A stretch of 64,000 nucleotides of DNA from Streptomyces albus subsp. albus (GCF_000725885.1 NZ_JODR01000009.1:62001-126000), one strand, 5' to 3'; positions 46,276 to 56,770 are shown, numbered from the stretch's first letter. The notes: generated by a model from the letters alone, not told the origin. Numbers and translations: made by a program.

Positions 46276-47220
46276 GTGAGAAGCCTGAACTCCGTCATCG
46301 ACGCCAATCTCGCGGTCGCCTTGGACGCCCTGCTGGCCGAGCAGAGCGTCACCCGCGCCGCCGCCCGCCTCCACACCTCGCCGGCCGCGATGAGCCGCAC
46401 CCTCGCCCGCCTCCGCCGCATCCTCCAGGACCCGCTGCTGGTCCGCGCCGGGCAGACCATGGTCCCCACGCCCCGGGCCCGCGCCCTGCGCGACGAGGCC
46501 GCCGAGGTGGTGCGCCGCCTGGGCGAACTGCTCGCCCCCGGCACCGGCGTCGATCCCGCCGCCCTGCGCACCACCTTCACCCTCCAGGCCGCCGACGTGG
46601 TCGGTGCGGCACTCGCCCCCGGACTGCTGGCGCTGGCCCGGCGGGAGGCGCCGGGGGTCTCGCTGCGGTTCCGGGCCGAGGAGCTGGAGGCCGGTCCTGC
46701 CCTGCGCGACGGCCAGGTGGACATGGAGGTCGGCGTCATCGAGCACGTCGATCCGGAGACCCACGTCGAAGAGCTGGTCACCCTGCGGATGGTGGCGGCC
46801 GTACGGTCCGGACACCCCCTCACCGAAGGCCCCTTGACCCCGGCCCGGCTCGCCGCCGCCGAACACGTCACGGTCAGCCGCCGCGGCCGGTTCACCGGCC
46901 CCCTCGACACCGCCCTGGCCGAGCACGGCCTCCGGCGGCGGGTCGCCGCCGTACTGCCCAGTCACCTGGCCGCGATGAGCCTCGCCGCGCACAGCGACAT
47001 CGTCTGCCTCGTCCCCGCGGGACCCGGCGGTGCCGCCGCCCCGCCCCTCACCGACCCCGCGACCGGAGCCGGCCTGCGCCTCCTGGAGATCCCGCTCCCC
47101 CTGCCGTCCGTCACCATCGGCATGGCCTGGCACCCCCGCCACGCCGCCGACGGCGCCCACCACTGGCTCCGCGGCGCCGTCCGCCGCACCCTCCGCGGCC
47201 CCGGAGGCGCGGAGGACTGA
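46276..47220 (+). CDS. LysR-family transcriptional regulator
   Basis: A 314-residue LysR protein. The N-terminal HTH is SVIDANLAVALDALLAEQSV then HTSPAAMSRTLARLRRILQD. The C-terminal ligand domain follows (FTLQAADVVGAALAPGLLAL). GTG 46276 is used; a frame from ATG 46222 is also open but would overlap the probable operator. A dyad GCAA-N7-TTGC (46242-46256) lies between it and the darcynin gene. It likely controls darcynin, being divergent from it. Confidence 0.87.
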   Translation: MRSLNSVIDANLAVALDALLAEQSVTRAAARLHTSPAAMSRTLARLRRILQDPLLVRAGQTMVPTPRARALRDEAAEVVRRLGELLAPGTGVDPAALRTTFTLQAADVVGAALAPGLLALARREAPGVSLRFRAEELEAGPALRDGQVDMEVGVIEHVDPETHVEELVTLRMVAAVRSGHPLTEGPLTPARLAAAEHVTVSRRGRFTGPLDTALAEHGLRRRVAAVLPSHLAAMSLAAHSDIVCLVPAGPGGAAAPPLTDPATGAGLRLLEIPLPLPSVTIGMAWHPRHAADGAHHWLRGAVRRTLRGPGGAED

Positions 47221-47317
47221 CACCCGCTGTCGGTGGCGCCGTCTAGGGTGCTGTCCACCGAGGTCCCGGGCACGGCGGGGCTCGGTGAGAACGGGGAAGA
47301 ACGGGGAGGAACGGGGC

Positions 47318-50300
47318 ATGACGGCGGACGTCGAACGGGACGGGTACACGGCCGAGTTGACCGAGGACGATCTGGAGATCGTCTACCGCGGGCCCAGGGG
47401 CCGGCAGCTCAAGAAGTGCCCCGCCCAACTGGCCGGCGCCCCCGGCATGGCCGAGCTGTCGGCGGTGCGCCGCACGCTCACCGCACACCGCGCGGCCTGC
47501 GAGGAACAGGCCCTCGTCTGGGCGAAGGAGGGAGCGCACGCCCCGCGGGCCCTTGCCGAGGCCGACCCGGAGTGGGAGCGCGCGCTGACGGCGGCGGGCG
47601 TACCACTGACCGGGGAGCCCGGCGAGGACGGCCTGTTCGCCCGCACCTACGCGGGCCCGCACGGCCGCACCCTCACCCAGCTGCTCGCCGAGGACGTGGT
47701 CCCCTACCGCGACATGCTGATGCGCGAGGACGCCTGGGAGCCGGCGGGGCTGTTCGCCACCGGCCTGCCGGACCCGGCACCGGACGCGGACGGCCGCCTG
47801 CCCTTCCCCGAACGGGTCCTGGCCGCCCACCCGCACCAGCAGGGCCTCGCCCTGGAGAAGATCCGCGCGCTGGAGCGGGAGAGCGCGGGCTGGAGGTACG
47901 TCTTCAAGAAGGACATGGACGACGTCCTGGCCGGGCTGGAGTCCACCGCGCCGGCACTGGCCGTGTCACTGCTGGACGAGATGGCCGACTTCGCCCTCGG
48001 CACGGGCGACCTGGCGGAGGCGGCGGCCTGGTTCGGCCGTGCCCGCAAGGCCGAACGCAACGCCGGCCGCACCCCCGACCACACCTGGCTTTACACCCGC
48101 TGTCTGCGCTACGCCCGGGGCGGGGGCGCTGTCCGCGACGGTGCTGCGGGCCTGGGCGAGCGAACTCGCCACGTGGGACGGAGTGGCGGCACGCGACCTC
48201 GACCGGTTCCACACGGTGGTGCTCGCCCGCAGCCAGGGCCCGGAGGACGGCCACGGCGACGTGCACAGCGGCATCCACCCGCAGCTCGCCACGGACATCC
48301 GCAAACTCGCCAAGGCGGCCGGCCTCGATGCGGACGAGGAACTGGCCACCATGATGGAGGGGCTGCTGGCACAGGGCGGCATCTCGCTGAGCGACACCCG
48401 GTTCTGGGCCCAGTGCTGCAAGGGCCGCGCCCTCGACCTGCTGGTCGAGCGGTGCCCCGGGACGGTCCGCACCGCCGTGCTGGCCCTGCGTCCGCGTGGC
48501 TACGACTCCGGCGGCGAGGCGGAGTTGTGGCAGACGCTGCTGACGCGCACCGGGACTCTCGCGCAACTGCGCGGCGAACTCCCCGGGCTGCCGCACGGTG
48601 CGGCGGCGGCCTGGCTCACCGACTGCGTCAACGCCCCGCCGCCACGCAACCAGGGGCCGTGGCCCGTCCTTTACGAACTGGCCGGACAGATCGCCCCCCA
48701 CCTCGCCGCCGAGGGCGTCCCGGTCGAGTTCCGGCAATGGGAGGACCGCCACTGGAAAAGCAAGCAGCGCGTCCCGCTCGACCTGATCGACGTGCTCCTG
48801 GAGCACGGCGTCGAGGTCGACGACCCGCCCGAGCGCCTCGCCGACACCGCACCGTACGACCTGCTCGTCTCCCGCCGCCCCGAGCTGCGCCATCTGCTGG
48901 CCCACGAGGGCTTCCGGCGGGAGGTCCGCGCCTGGATGCGGGCCGACCTGGACATGACGGTCGGCGACGGCACGGCGGCCGACGGCATGTCGTCCAACAG
49001 GTGGTACAACCCGCACGAGACCAAGGGCTGGTCCGGTGTGCACCACCTGTACGCCACCTGGGTCGGTCACGAGGAGCTGCGCGCGTGGTGCGCGCGCGAA
49101 CGGGAACGGCTGCGCTCGGGCCTCGACTTCGACGGGCTCGTCCTGCTCCTGGGCCGGTTCGTGCACGTCGGTGGCGCGGTCGACGCGCTGCTCAAGGACG
49201 CGGAGGCGGCCCGCGAGGTCGCGGCCGTGGACGTCGTCGGCCTGCTGATGCCCGAACTGCCCGTGCGGCTGGACCGGGAGCGGGTGGAGCAGACCATCGC
49301 CAAGGTGGAGCCCTCCTACGTCAGCCGGCGCGACGGTGTCACGGGCAAGAACTACACCCTCCTCCGTGCGGAACTGCCCGAATTCGCCCACGGCACCACC
49401 TGGCCGGAGGCGGGCGAGACCTTCCACCGGCTCGCCTATCTGCTGGTGATGGCGGCCAACTGTCTCGACGGTCAGGCCCGTCTGGTGCACCGCTTCACAC
49501 CCGCCACCCCGGGCGCTCACGCTCAGGAGCCCCCCGCTTCCTGGCGGACCCTCGCCGCGCGGCTGACCGAGCTGGCGACCGGTGACACCCCGCCCTGGGA
49601 CGGCGATCCGGAACAGGGCGGCGGGGAACCGGACGACGCCTGGCGGGGGCTGCGCATCGTGCACTTCCACGGACACGCCGAGGCCGAGGCGCTCCGCATC
49701 GCGGGCGGTCTGCTGGGCAACCCCGCCAAGGGTGCGGCGGAGCTGGCGGAGTACGCCGCCTGCCCGTACGCCACCCCGGCGGGCGAGTGGCGGATCGTCG
49801 AGTACGACGCCTCGTCCACCACCCCGCGCAGCCGGTGGGCCAGGTGGTACACCCGGCCGATCCGCACCGCCACCTCGGCCGCGCTGCTCCTCTCGGAGCG
49901 CGCGTCGGGCGCCGCGTACCGGCAGGACGTCCCGCTGCGCGTGCTGGAGTACGCGCCCGGGGGCGCCTTCCCGGACGAGGGCCCCCTGGCCGCCGCCGGC
50001 CTGCGCCCCGCCCGGACCCAGGTGCTGGCAGCCGCCCGCCCCGGAAGCTGGTACACGCGCTTCGCCGCGCTGATCGACCGGCACGGCCCCGTCCCGGCCC
50101 GCCCCGAACGGGCCGCCGGTCTCGCCGCACGGACCGGGCTGTCGGTCGCCGAGGCCACCCTCGTGCTGCGCGGCTGTCTGCCCTGCGCGCCCCACCAGGA
50201 CCTCGGCCGCGACCTCCCCGGCCACGCGGGCCGCTACGGCAGGGACAAGTGGAAGGTGCGCGACAAGGAGATCGAACGGGCCGGGGACGGCCTGCATTTC

Positions 50301-51530
50301 CTCACCCCCGCGCACCTGCGCACCCTGTACGGCAAGCTCCTGCCCGACGACCCCGAGCGGCTGTGGACCGAGGGCCAGGACGTGGACCGCGCGGTCGAGT
50401 GGTGGCGTGCCGAGTTCGGCGAGCCCCTGCCCGTGCCGCACGAGCTGACGCCGCTCGCGGCCAGGGAGATCGCCGCACCGGAGGGTGAGCACGCGCGGCG
50501 CAAGGAGCACACCGGCGAGGAGAACTCCTTCCGGTGGCCGCGCCAGGAGAAGCGCTCCTCCTGGTGGCCGGCCCTGCGCCGCCCCGCCCTTCTCGGCCGG
50601 CTCGCCCTGGGCGACGGCTGCCTGGGCCCCGACACCCCGCAGGCCCCCCACCCCGGGCTGCTCGGTCTGCCCCGCATCGCCGCGTGGGCGGCCTACCGCT
50701 CCCCGGCCGGCGCCCCTCTGCGCGCGGCAGCCGGCGCGGCGGTGGCCCGGCTCCGCGCCGAGCTGGCCGCCGGTCCCGGACCGCTGCGGGTCTTCTCCCT
50801 CCAGAGCAACTACCTGATGGGCGCCCCGCCCTCGACCGCGCCCCTCACCGCGCACCCGGCCGTCACCGTCGCGGACGACGAGACGTATGCGATGCGGCAC
50901 GTCCGCGTGGACCCGGCACAGCTGGCGGGCCCCGACGACCCGGTGCTCCGGGCGCTCGACGACTATCTGGAGGGCCTCTACCCCTCCCAGTGGCTGCCCG
51001 CTCCCTCCGGCCTGCCCGCCCTCGCGGACCTGCGGCTGCTGCTGAGCGAGGACTTCGCGGCCCTGGGCGCCCATCTGGAGGCCGACCGGGACCTGCCAGC
51101 AGGCTGGGAGCAGCACCCTGCCCGTTCGGTCCCGCATCTGGTGGAGCGGTGTGCGCGGCACCACGGTCTGGGCGAGGACGCGGCGGCGCTCTACTTGATG
51201 CTGCTGGCCCTCCCCGACCCGACCGACCGGCGGGTGAAGGAGTGGACGGGCTGGAAGCCGGCCCGTTTCAAGGCGGCGACCGCCGAGTTGGCCGCCACCC
51301 CCTTGGTCGTCCGCGCCTCCCGGGCCCGGGCGGGCCGCGCCCTGTTCGTCCCCGGCCCCTGGCAGGAGCGCCCGGCGCCGAACCTCCCGCTGGAGGCCGC
51401 GAAGCTCGCCCTGCTGCCCCCGCTCGGCAGCCGCCGCGCGGCCGGCCATCTGGCAGCGGTGCCCGCGGTGCCGGTACCGCTGCTCTTCGAACGGGCCTGG
51501 GAGAGGGCGGTGCCCCCGGCCGCCCGCTGA
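47318..51530 (+). pseudogene. large ~1,400-residue protein (DUF4132-like?) split by a one-base frameshift
   Basis: The ATG at 47318 (GGGGAGGA upstream) opens a frame that is good coding until about 48120, and a +1-shifted frame continues from there to 51530. The junction lies in GGGG-C-GGGGG (48117-48126). Removing one G gives continuous RYARGGALSATVLRAWASEL and an uninterrupted 1,403-residue product, so the break is either a real frameshift or a sequencing error in a homopolymer. Content: helical repeats in the first half, then segments such as RVRPDKWKVRDKEIERAGDG-type and WKPARFKAATAELAATPLVV; no catalytic motif recognised. It may belong to the DUF4132/MolR-like group, uncertain. Confidence 0.75.
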
Positions 51531-51674
51531 GGGCCTCCCCGCGGGCGGGAGGGGCGGCGGGGCCGTGCGGCGGGGAACGGCGGCGGGGCCGTGCGGCGGG
51601 GGACGGCGGCAGGAATGCGGCGGGCGGGCCGGGCACGTGGTCGCGGCGCGGCCCCGCAGCCCGGCCGGCGGTCC

Positions 51675-52412
51675 CTAGGCGACCCGGGTCAGCATGGGGC
51701 GCCGCAGTTCGGGCCGGATGGCCACCGGCTGCTCGGCCGGCTGCCGCCGTTCGGCGAGGTACCGCAGGACGGCGAGCACTCTGCGGTTGTCGCTCGGGCT
51801 GCCGGGGATGTCCAGCTTGTCGAAGACGGCGGCGACCCGCTTCTCCACCGTTCCCTGCGAGACGACGAGCCGTTCGGCGATCGCGCTGTTGGTGCGGCCC
51901 TGCGCCATGAGGGAGAGCACGTCCATCTCGCGCGGGCTCAGGGCGGCCAGCCCGTGCGGCGGGTCCTGGCCGCTCCGCCCCGCGGTGCTGCCCGCGGCCA
52001 GCGCGCCGACCAGGCGCGGATCGACGACGGTGCCGCCCACCGCGACGCGGGTCAGGGACTCCAGCAGTTCGTCGGCGTCGGTGATCCGGTCCTGGACGAG
52101 ATAGCCGAGGCCGGAGCCGTCGTCGGTGAAGAGCCGGGCGACGTGCCGCGGGGCGGGGGACGCGGAGAAGAGGAGCACGCCCGTGCCGGGGTGCCGGCGG
52201 CGTGCGTGGAGGGCGGCGGTCACGCCCTCGTCGGTCCAGGTCGGCGCGAGCCGGACGTTGGTGACGAGGACGTCGGGTCGGTGGGTGGCGATCAGCGCGG
52301 GCAGCACCCTGGCGTCGTGCACGGCCGCGGCCAGTTCGTGGCCCCGGGCGTCGAGCACGTGCGCCAGACCCGCCCGCAGGATGGCGGAGCCTTCGGCGAT
52401 GACGAGACGCAT
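51675..52412 (-). CDS. NarL/LuxR-type response regulator with non-canonical receiver
   Basis: A 245-residue response-regulator-like protein. The receiver has the order of NarL regulators, but the phosphoacceptor site reads VTNVRL: Asn52 (codon AAC) replaces Asp. The acidic pair near the N-terminus is AEG instead of a DD type, and the usual Lys is Gln (YLVQDRI). Phosphorylation is therefore unlikely. The C-terminal LuxR HTH is intact (LSPREMDVLSLMAQGRTNSA, VSQGTVEKRVAAVFDKLDI). It lies 94 bp downstream of a stand-alone carrier-protein gene. An atypical receiver may sense a ligand, as in antibiotic-cluster regulators. Confidence 0.9.
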   Translation of the reverse strand: MRLVIAEGSAILRAGLAHVLDARGHELAAAVHDARVLPALIATHRPDVLVTNVRLAPTWTDEGVTAALHARRRHPGTGVLLFSASPAPRHVARLFTDDGSGLGYLVQDRITDADELLESLTRVAVGGTVVDPRLVGALAAGSTAGRSGQDPPHGLAALSPREMDVLSLMAQGRTNSAIAERLVVSQGTVEKRVAAVFDKLDIPGSPSDNRRVLAVLRYLAERRQPAEQPVAIRPELRRPMLTRVA

Positions 52413-52506
52413 CGTGGATCACTTCCTTGACCGGGGCCGGGAGGGGGCGGCGGGGCTCGCTCGGCCCCCTCCGCACGAGGGGGCGACGCGCAAGGTCGTC
52501 GGCATC

Positions 52507-52866
52507 TCAGCCCCCCGCCCCCGGGCCGGCCGCCGCCGCGGCGGGGGCCGCAGCGGCGGGAACGGGGCCGGTCGCGTTCCGGGACTCCAGCAGTCCCGCC
52601 TGCTCGGCGAGGACCGGCGTCCGTGCGAACTCGTCGACGCTCAGCCGGTGCCCGAGCGCGAGCACGAGCCGTACGGCGGCCCGCGAGGTGCCGCCGATCT
52701 CGAAGAAGTTGTCGGTGCGTCCGATCCGCCCGGCCGGTACGCCGAGCACCCCCGCCCACAGTGCGGCGAGCCGCTGCTCGCCGGGGGTGAGCGGGCCGCC
52801 GCGCTCCTCGGTGTCCCGCTCGGCCCCGGCCCGGCCGTAGCGGCCGGACTCCACGTCGCCGGTCAT
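52507..52866 (-). CDS. stand-alone acyl/peptidyl carrier protein (phosphopantetheine attachment)
   Basis: A 119-residue carrier protein. LTPGEQRLAALWAGVLGVPA then GRIGRTDNFFEIGGTSRAAV contains the (L/I)GGxS attachment serine; IGGTS is typical of NRPS PCP domains. An Ala/Pro/Gly-rich tail follows (AAAAPAAAAAGPGAGG). The ATG at 52866 has GGGAGG upstream. It is not fused to adenylation or condensation domains; no other NRPS or PKS gene is visible. A hemerythrin remnant is divergent and adjoining. Confidence 0.88.
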   Translation of the reverse strand: MTGDVESGRYGRAGAERDTEERGGPLTPGEQRLAALWAGVLGVPAGRIGRTDNFFEIGGTSRAAVRLVLALGHRLSVDEFARTPVLAEQAGLLESRNATGPVPAAAAPAAAAAGPGAGG

Positions 52867-52902
52867 GCGCGTCGCCTCCCTTGGTTCGTTCCGTGCAACA
52901 AG

Positions 52903-53208
52903 GTGCTCGCCGAACTCGACAAGCTGGAGTTCGGCAGCGAGAGGTTCACCCGCCTGCTGGCGGAGTTCGAACAGTCCGTCGGCGAGCACGCCGACCACGA
53001 GGAGCGGGAGGAGTTCCCCGCCCTGCGCAGCCGGCTCAGCCAGGAGGAGCGCACCACGATGGGCCGCCGGCTGCTGGCCGTGGAGAAGGCGGCACCCACC
53101 CGGCCCCACCCGACCGCGGCCGGTTCCCCCGCCCTCCAGTGGACGGCGGGCCCCCTCGCCTCCGTCCTCGACCGCGCCCGGGACGCGGTGACCTCGACGG
53201 GGAAGTGA
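52903..53208 (+). pseudogene. truncated hemerythrin (HHE) domain protein
   Basis: About 100 residues read as the C-terminal half of a Streptomyces HHE hemerythrin: LDKLEFGSERFTRLLAEFEQ, then a metal helix HADHEEREEFPALRSRL, then PTRPHPTAAGSPALQWTAGP. The first metal-ligand helices are missing. The frame is open upstream but there it overlaps the divergent PCP gene's start region and has no start signal; GTG 52903 is only a possible start. Loss of the 5' part by rearrangement next to the PCP gene is likely. Confidence 0.7.
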
Positions 53209-53323
53209 CCCCCGCCCCGCCCTTCCGCCCCGGGCCCCCGGCACCGTGACAGGGCCCCGGCCGCTGGGTACCCGGGGCGGCATGATGAAGCGCGCACTGT
53301 GCCAGGGGCTCGCGGCCGGCGCC

Positions 53324-53581
53324 TCAGACCCCCAGCGCGGCGTCGGCCGTCATCGGCGCGTCCTCCTGCGGCCCGCTCTCCGCGAGGTAGCTGCGCCACG
53401 AGCCGAGGTCCAGCACCACGCCGACGGCGAGAGCAAGGGCGCCCAGCACATCGGCCGGCCGCACCCCGGGCCGCCGCCCGCCACGGGAGTTCCGGTGCTT
53501 CTCGTCGACGTCGCCGTCACCGTGCTCACCCTGCGGCGTCCGCTCCACGCCCTCGTAACCCGGCTGACCCACTGCTCTCAC
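53324..53581 (-). CDS. hypothetical protein with C-terminal hydrophobic helix
   Basis: An 85-residue protein of unknown family. Charged N-terminal half (QPGYEGVERTPQGEHGDGDV, DEKHRNSRGGRRPGVRPADV), then one hydrophobic segment (VLGALALAVGVVLDLGSW) and SYLAESGPQEDAPM. The third codon position is G/C-rich, in keeping with real coding. GTG 53581 or GTG 53572 could start it, with an AGGTGAG site before the latter. It is not near any recognised partner. Not certain. Confidence 0.45.
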   Translation of the reverse strand: MRAVGQPGYEGVERTPQGEHGDGDVDEKHRNSRGGRRPGVRPADVLGALALAVGVVLDLGSWRSYLAESGPQEDAPMTADAALGV

Positions 53582-54068
53582 CTGCCTCGTCCTTGCTCCT
53601 CGCCCACGGCCACCGCACCCACGTCCTACGGGCCCCGCGCCGCACCGGCCGGTCCCCAGGTGTGATGCGTCCCCGGGCGCCAAAGTTCACGGCGCCGGCC
53701 GGTGCGCACGCCGGGGGCGAACGGACGGGAACGAACGGGGATGGACTGGGTTGGACTGGGGCGGACCCGGCACCTGCCGCCCGGCCAGAACCGCTCCGCG
53801 CTCTCCGCGATACGGGCTCGCGGCGAATCCCCCGCACCTTTTCGGTCCAGGTCCACAGCGGGAAGTCCGGTCCGGGGCAGCGCCAGTTCCGCTGGCGGCA
53901 TCGCACCCGCTGACCGCGACACGGAAGCGCGCGTCGGGCACCACCTGGACACGGCATGCGCGGCCGGCCGCCCAGGGGCCACCGGCTCTCAACGGGGAGA
54001 CCACCGGTTCTCAGGGGGAAACCCGAGAGGGACGAGCGGCGACGCTCGAACGCCCGCGCGGCAGGCGG
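53582..54068. other. 487-bp region without a recognised gene
   Basis: Open frames on both strands here lack starts with ribosome-binding sites and codon bias. The stretch 53990-54060 is adjacent to the folA stop and probably holds the end of the thyA-folA transcript. Nothing else was recognised. Confidence 0.5.
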
Positions 54069-54641
54069 TCAGCGCCGGGCGGCGCCCTCGGCGTCCTGCC
54101 CCCGGCTGTACCTGCGGATGCGGTAGCGCAGCCCCGACGTGGAGGACCGCCAGCCGCTGTCCTCCGCGAGCTGCCACGTCCCGTCCGGCGACGGCGCGTA
54201 CGTGTCGCCGGCCACCGCCGCATCGACCTCGGTCACCATGAGCGTCGTGGCGAACTCCAGGGCCGCCCGGTAGACCTCTCCGCCGCCGATCACCCACACC
54301 TCGTCGGCGGCGCCGCCCTCGCGGGACGGTCCGGCCGCGCGTTCCAGTGCCTCCTCGACGGACGCCGCCGACTCCGCGCCCTCGGCCGCCCAACGGGGGT
54401 TGCGGGTCACCACGATGTTGCGCCTGCCGGACAGGGGCCGGAAACGCGGCGGCAGCGAGTCCCACGTCCGGCGGCCCATCACCACCGGATGACCGAGCGT
54501 GGTGGCCTTGAAGTGGGCCATGTCCTCCGGGAGCCTCCACGGGATCCCGTTGTCGGCACCGATGACACCGTCCGGGGTCTGTGCCCAGATCAGCCCGACG
54601 TCCACCCGGTCCGGCCCCACGCTCACAGCCCCCACGTCCAC
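54069..54641 (-). CDS. folA: dihydrofolate reductase
   Basis: Reduces dihydrofolate to tetrahydrofolate with NADPH. The 190-residue product contains VGLIWAQTPDGVIGADNGIP, the PEDMAHFKATTLGHPVVMGR segment with the conserved substrate-site acidic residue and NADPH loop, and EVWVIGGGEVYRAAL. GTG 54641 follows a GGGAGGAAC site; several GTG codons follow, so the exact start is not fixed (VGLIWAQ could be within 13 codons of the true start). It lies 49 bp downstream of thyA, the usual arrangement. Confidence 0.93.
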   Translation of the reverse strand: MDVGAVSVGPDRVDVGLIWAQTPDGVIGADNGIPWRLPEDMAHFKATTLGHPVVMGRRTWDSLPPRFRPLSGRRNIVVTRNPRWAAEGAESAASVEEALERAAGPSREGGAADEVWVIGGGEVYRAALEFATTLMVTEVDAAVAGDTYAPSPDGTWQLAEDSGWRSSTSGLRYRIRRYSRGQDAEGAARR

Positions 54642-54690
54642 ACGTCCACACGTTCCTCCCGGTCCGCCCGCGCGCCGCTCCGCCCGGTGT

Positions 54691-55485
54691 TCACACCGCG
54701 ACCGGGGCCTTGATGGCCGGATGGTGCCGGTAGTCGAGCATCTCCACGTCCGAGTACGCGTAGTCGAAAAGCGACTCCGCCCGGCGCAGCCGCAGCCGGG
54801 GGAACGGGAACACGCTGCGCGACAGCTGCTCCGTGACCTGCTCGACGTGGTTGTCGTAGATGTGGCAGTCCCCGCCGGTCCACACGAAGTCCCCCGGCGT
54901 CAGACCGACTTGCTGCGCCACCATGTGGGTGAGCAGCGCATAGCTGGCGATGTTGAACGGGACGCCGAGGAACAGGTCCGCACTGCGCTGGTACAGCTGG
55001 CAGGAGAGCTTCCCGTCGGCGACGTAGAACTGGAACAAGGCGTGGCACGGCGCGAGCGCCATCTCGGGCAGCTCCGCCACGTTCCACGCGGAGACGAGCA
55101 TCCGGCGGGAGTCCGGGTCGCGGCGCAGCGTGTCGAGGACTTCGCTGATCTGGTCGATGTGCCGGCCGTCGGGGGCGGGCCACGACCTCCACTGCGCGCC
55201 GTAGACCGGGCCGAGGTCGCCGTTCGCATCGGCCCACTCGTCCCAGATCGTGACGCCGTGCTCGCGCAGCCAGCCGACGTTCGAGTCGCCCCGCAGGAAC
55301 CACAGCAGCTCGTACACGACGGACTTCAGGTGCACCTTCTTCGTGGTGACCAGCGGGAACCCCTGCGTCAGGTCGTACCGCAACTGGTGTCCGAAGACAC
55401 TCCGGGTGCCGGTCCCCGTCCGGTCGGCCTTGGCCGTCCCGGAGTCGAGCACCAACCGCAACAGGTCTTCGTACTGGGTGTCCAC
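54691..55485 (-). CDS. thyA: thymidylate synthase (ThyA)
   Basis: Methylates dUMP to dTMP with methylenetetrahydrofolate, producing dihydrofolate that FolA recycles. The 264-residue protein is full length: [18 protein letters not shown] at the phosphate-binding loop, [14 protein letters not shown] with catalytic Cys, and [23 protein letters not shown] 55485 ([16 protein letters not shown]) is used; GTG 55488 is adjacent. No strong ribosome-binding site was found. The frame is open a further 87 codons upstream, but that part does not match ThyA proteins. Confidence 0.95.
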   Translation of the reverse strand: MDTQYEDLLRLVLDSGTAKADRTGTGTRSVFGHQLRYDLTQGFPLVTTKKVHLKSVVYELLWFLRGDSNVGWLREHGVTIWDEWADANGDLGPVYGAQWRSWPAPDGRHIDQISEVLDTLRRDPDSRRMLVSAWNVAELPEMALAPCHALFQFYVADGKLSCQLYQRSADLFLGVPFNIASYALLTHMVAQQVGLTPGDFVWTGGDCHIYDNHVEQVTEQLSRSVFPFPRLRLRRAESLFDYAYSDVEMLDYRHHPAIKAPVAV

Positions 55486-55818
55486 CACGTCCGCCGAGTC
55501 TAGTGGCAGCCCCTCGGCCGGCCGACGCCCGCCTGGGGGCGTGACCCGGGTGGCCGGAGAAGTCCGGGCCCCGCCCGGGGCCGGCGCGGCGGCGGGCTCC
55601 GGCCGGCGAGGTCCGGGCTGGTCAGTGGGTCCGCCGTGGAGCTCAAGGCACTCACGGAGTGGCCGGTGGAGCAGCACCACGAAGACGTCCTCGCCGCCCG
55701 CGAGGAAGCCGCACGCGACGCATACGACAACCGCGCCGGGGAGCATCAGCGCGGCAACGGCCGGACGGACGGGCCGGGCACGCGGGGCCGCCCCGCAGGC
55801 CCGGCGCCGCCCGCGGGG
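55486..55818. other. 333-bp region upstream of thyA; possible small membrane ORF
   Basis: An open frame in phase with thyA begins at ATG 55746 ([20 protein letters not shown], then [19 protein letters not shown]) and runs into thyA with no stop. The first part is hydrophobic and could be a small membrane protein or random. The linker LDSADVVD contains CTA and matches no ThyA. No gene called. Confidence 0.4.
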
Positions 55819-56580
55819 TCACCCCTGGCGGCCCGGCAGCATGGCCAGGGCGCGGGAGCGCTGTGCGACGAGTTCGTCGTACGTGCCGTCCCGCTCGGCC
55901 CAGCGGTGCATGCGCACGCCTTCCACGAGGATCTCCCGCGGGGTGGGCTCCTGGGCGAGCAGCTCCATGGCCTCGGTGGCGAAGTCGTCGAGCGGCAGTG
56001 CGTGCGGATTCACCTTCTCCTGCCCCGCGGTGGCGACGGCCGGGGGCACCAGTTCCACGACGCCGACGCCCGTGCCGTCGAGCTGCGCACGCAACGCCTC
56101 CGAGTAGGCGTGCACCGCGCTCTTCGAGGCCGCGTAGCCGGGCATGGGCGGGAACGGCAGGAAGGCGATGCCGGAGGTCACGGTGACGAACGTGCCGGCA
56201 CCCCGTCGCACCAGGTGCGGGGTGAAGGCGTCGAGGACCCGGATCGTGCCGAGCAGGTTGGTGTCGATCGTCGTCTCCGTCACCTCGAAGTGCGCGGGGT
56301 CGAGCAGGTCCTCCATCGACATGACGCCCGACATCGTGATCACGGTGTCCAGCTCGGGGTACCGGTCGAGCACCGCGTCACGGGCGGCGGCGACCGAGGC
56401 ACGGTCGGTGACGTCGACACCGACCGTGCCGAACCCCTCCCCGGCGAGTTCCGCGAGCGCCTCCTGGTTGCGCCCGCCCACGGCGACGGTGCTGCCCGCC
56501 GCGGCGAACCTGCGGGCCAGCTCCCGCCCGATGCCGGAGGTCCCGCCGACGACGAGAACGGTGCGGTTGGAAACATCCAC
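55819..56580 (-). CDS. short-chain dehydrogenase/reductase
   Basis: A 253-residue classical SDR with the Rossmann glycine motif GGTSGIG (TVLVVGGTSGIGRELARRF), NAG-like MSGVMSM, and the active-site YAASK with preceding Ser (TVTSGIAFLPFPP). GTG 56580 has AAGGGA 7 nt upstream. It is similar to DltE-type reductases. It is divergent from an MmyB-like regulator, which is a common pairing in actinobacteria. Substrate unknown. Confidence 0.92.
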   Translation of the reverse strand: MDVSNRTVLVVGGTSGIGRELARRFAAAGSTVAVGGRNQEALAELAGEGFGTVGVDVTDRASVAAARDAVLDRYPELDTVITMSGVMSMEDLLDPAHFEVTETTIDTNLLGTIRVLDAFTPHLVRRGAGTFVTVTSGIAFLPFPPMPGYAASKSAVHAYSEALRAQLDGTGVGVVELVPPAVATAGQEKVNPHALPLDDFATEAMELLAQEPTPREILVEGVRMHRWAERDGTYDELVAQRSRALAMLPGRQG

Positions 56581-56770
56581 GGCGTTTTCCCTTCGGACCG
56601 GCCCCGACGCCGCCGGCCTGCCGGCCGCGTATCGGGGCAGTGTGTTCCGCCTCTTGCCGAGAGGCACCACCGCAGCCTGGGCGAGGCCCGCCCGGCCAGG
56701 GAGGGCCCCCGTTCTCCCTGGTCCTGACAGGGCCCCCGCAGCACCGCGCCCACCGCGTTACGGTGACGGC

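Noticed and set aside
47904..51449. 1,181-residue minus-strand frame opposite the large split gene
   Set aside because: GC3-driven antisense frame; plus-strand codon pattern and start are better.
55486..55746. N-terminal extension of ThyA by 87 residues
   Set aside because: ThyA proteins begin at the DTQYEDLL region; the extra sequence is hydrophobic/Pro-rich and unlike the family.
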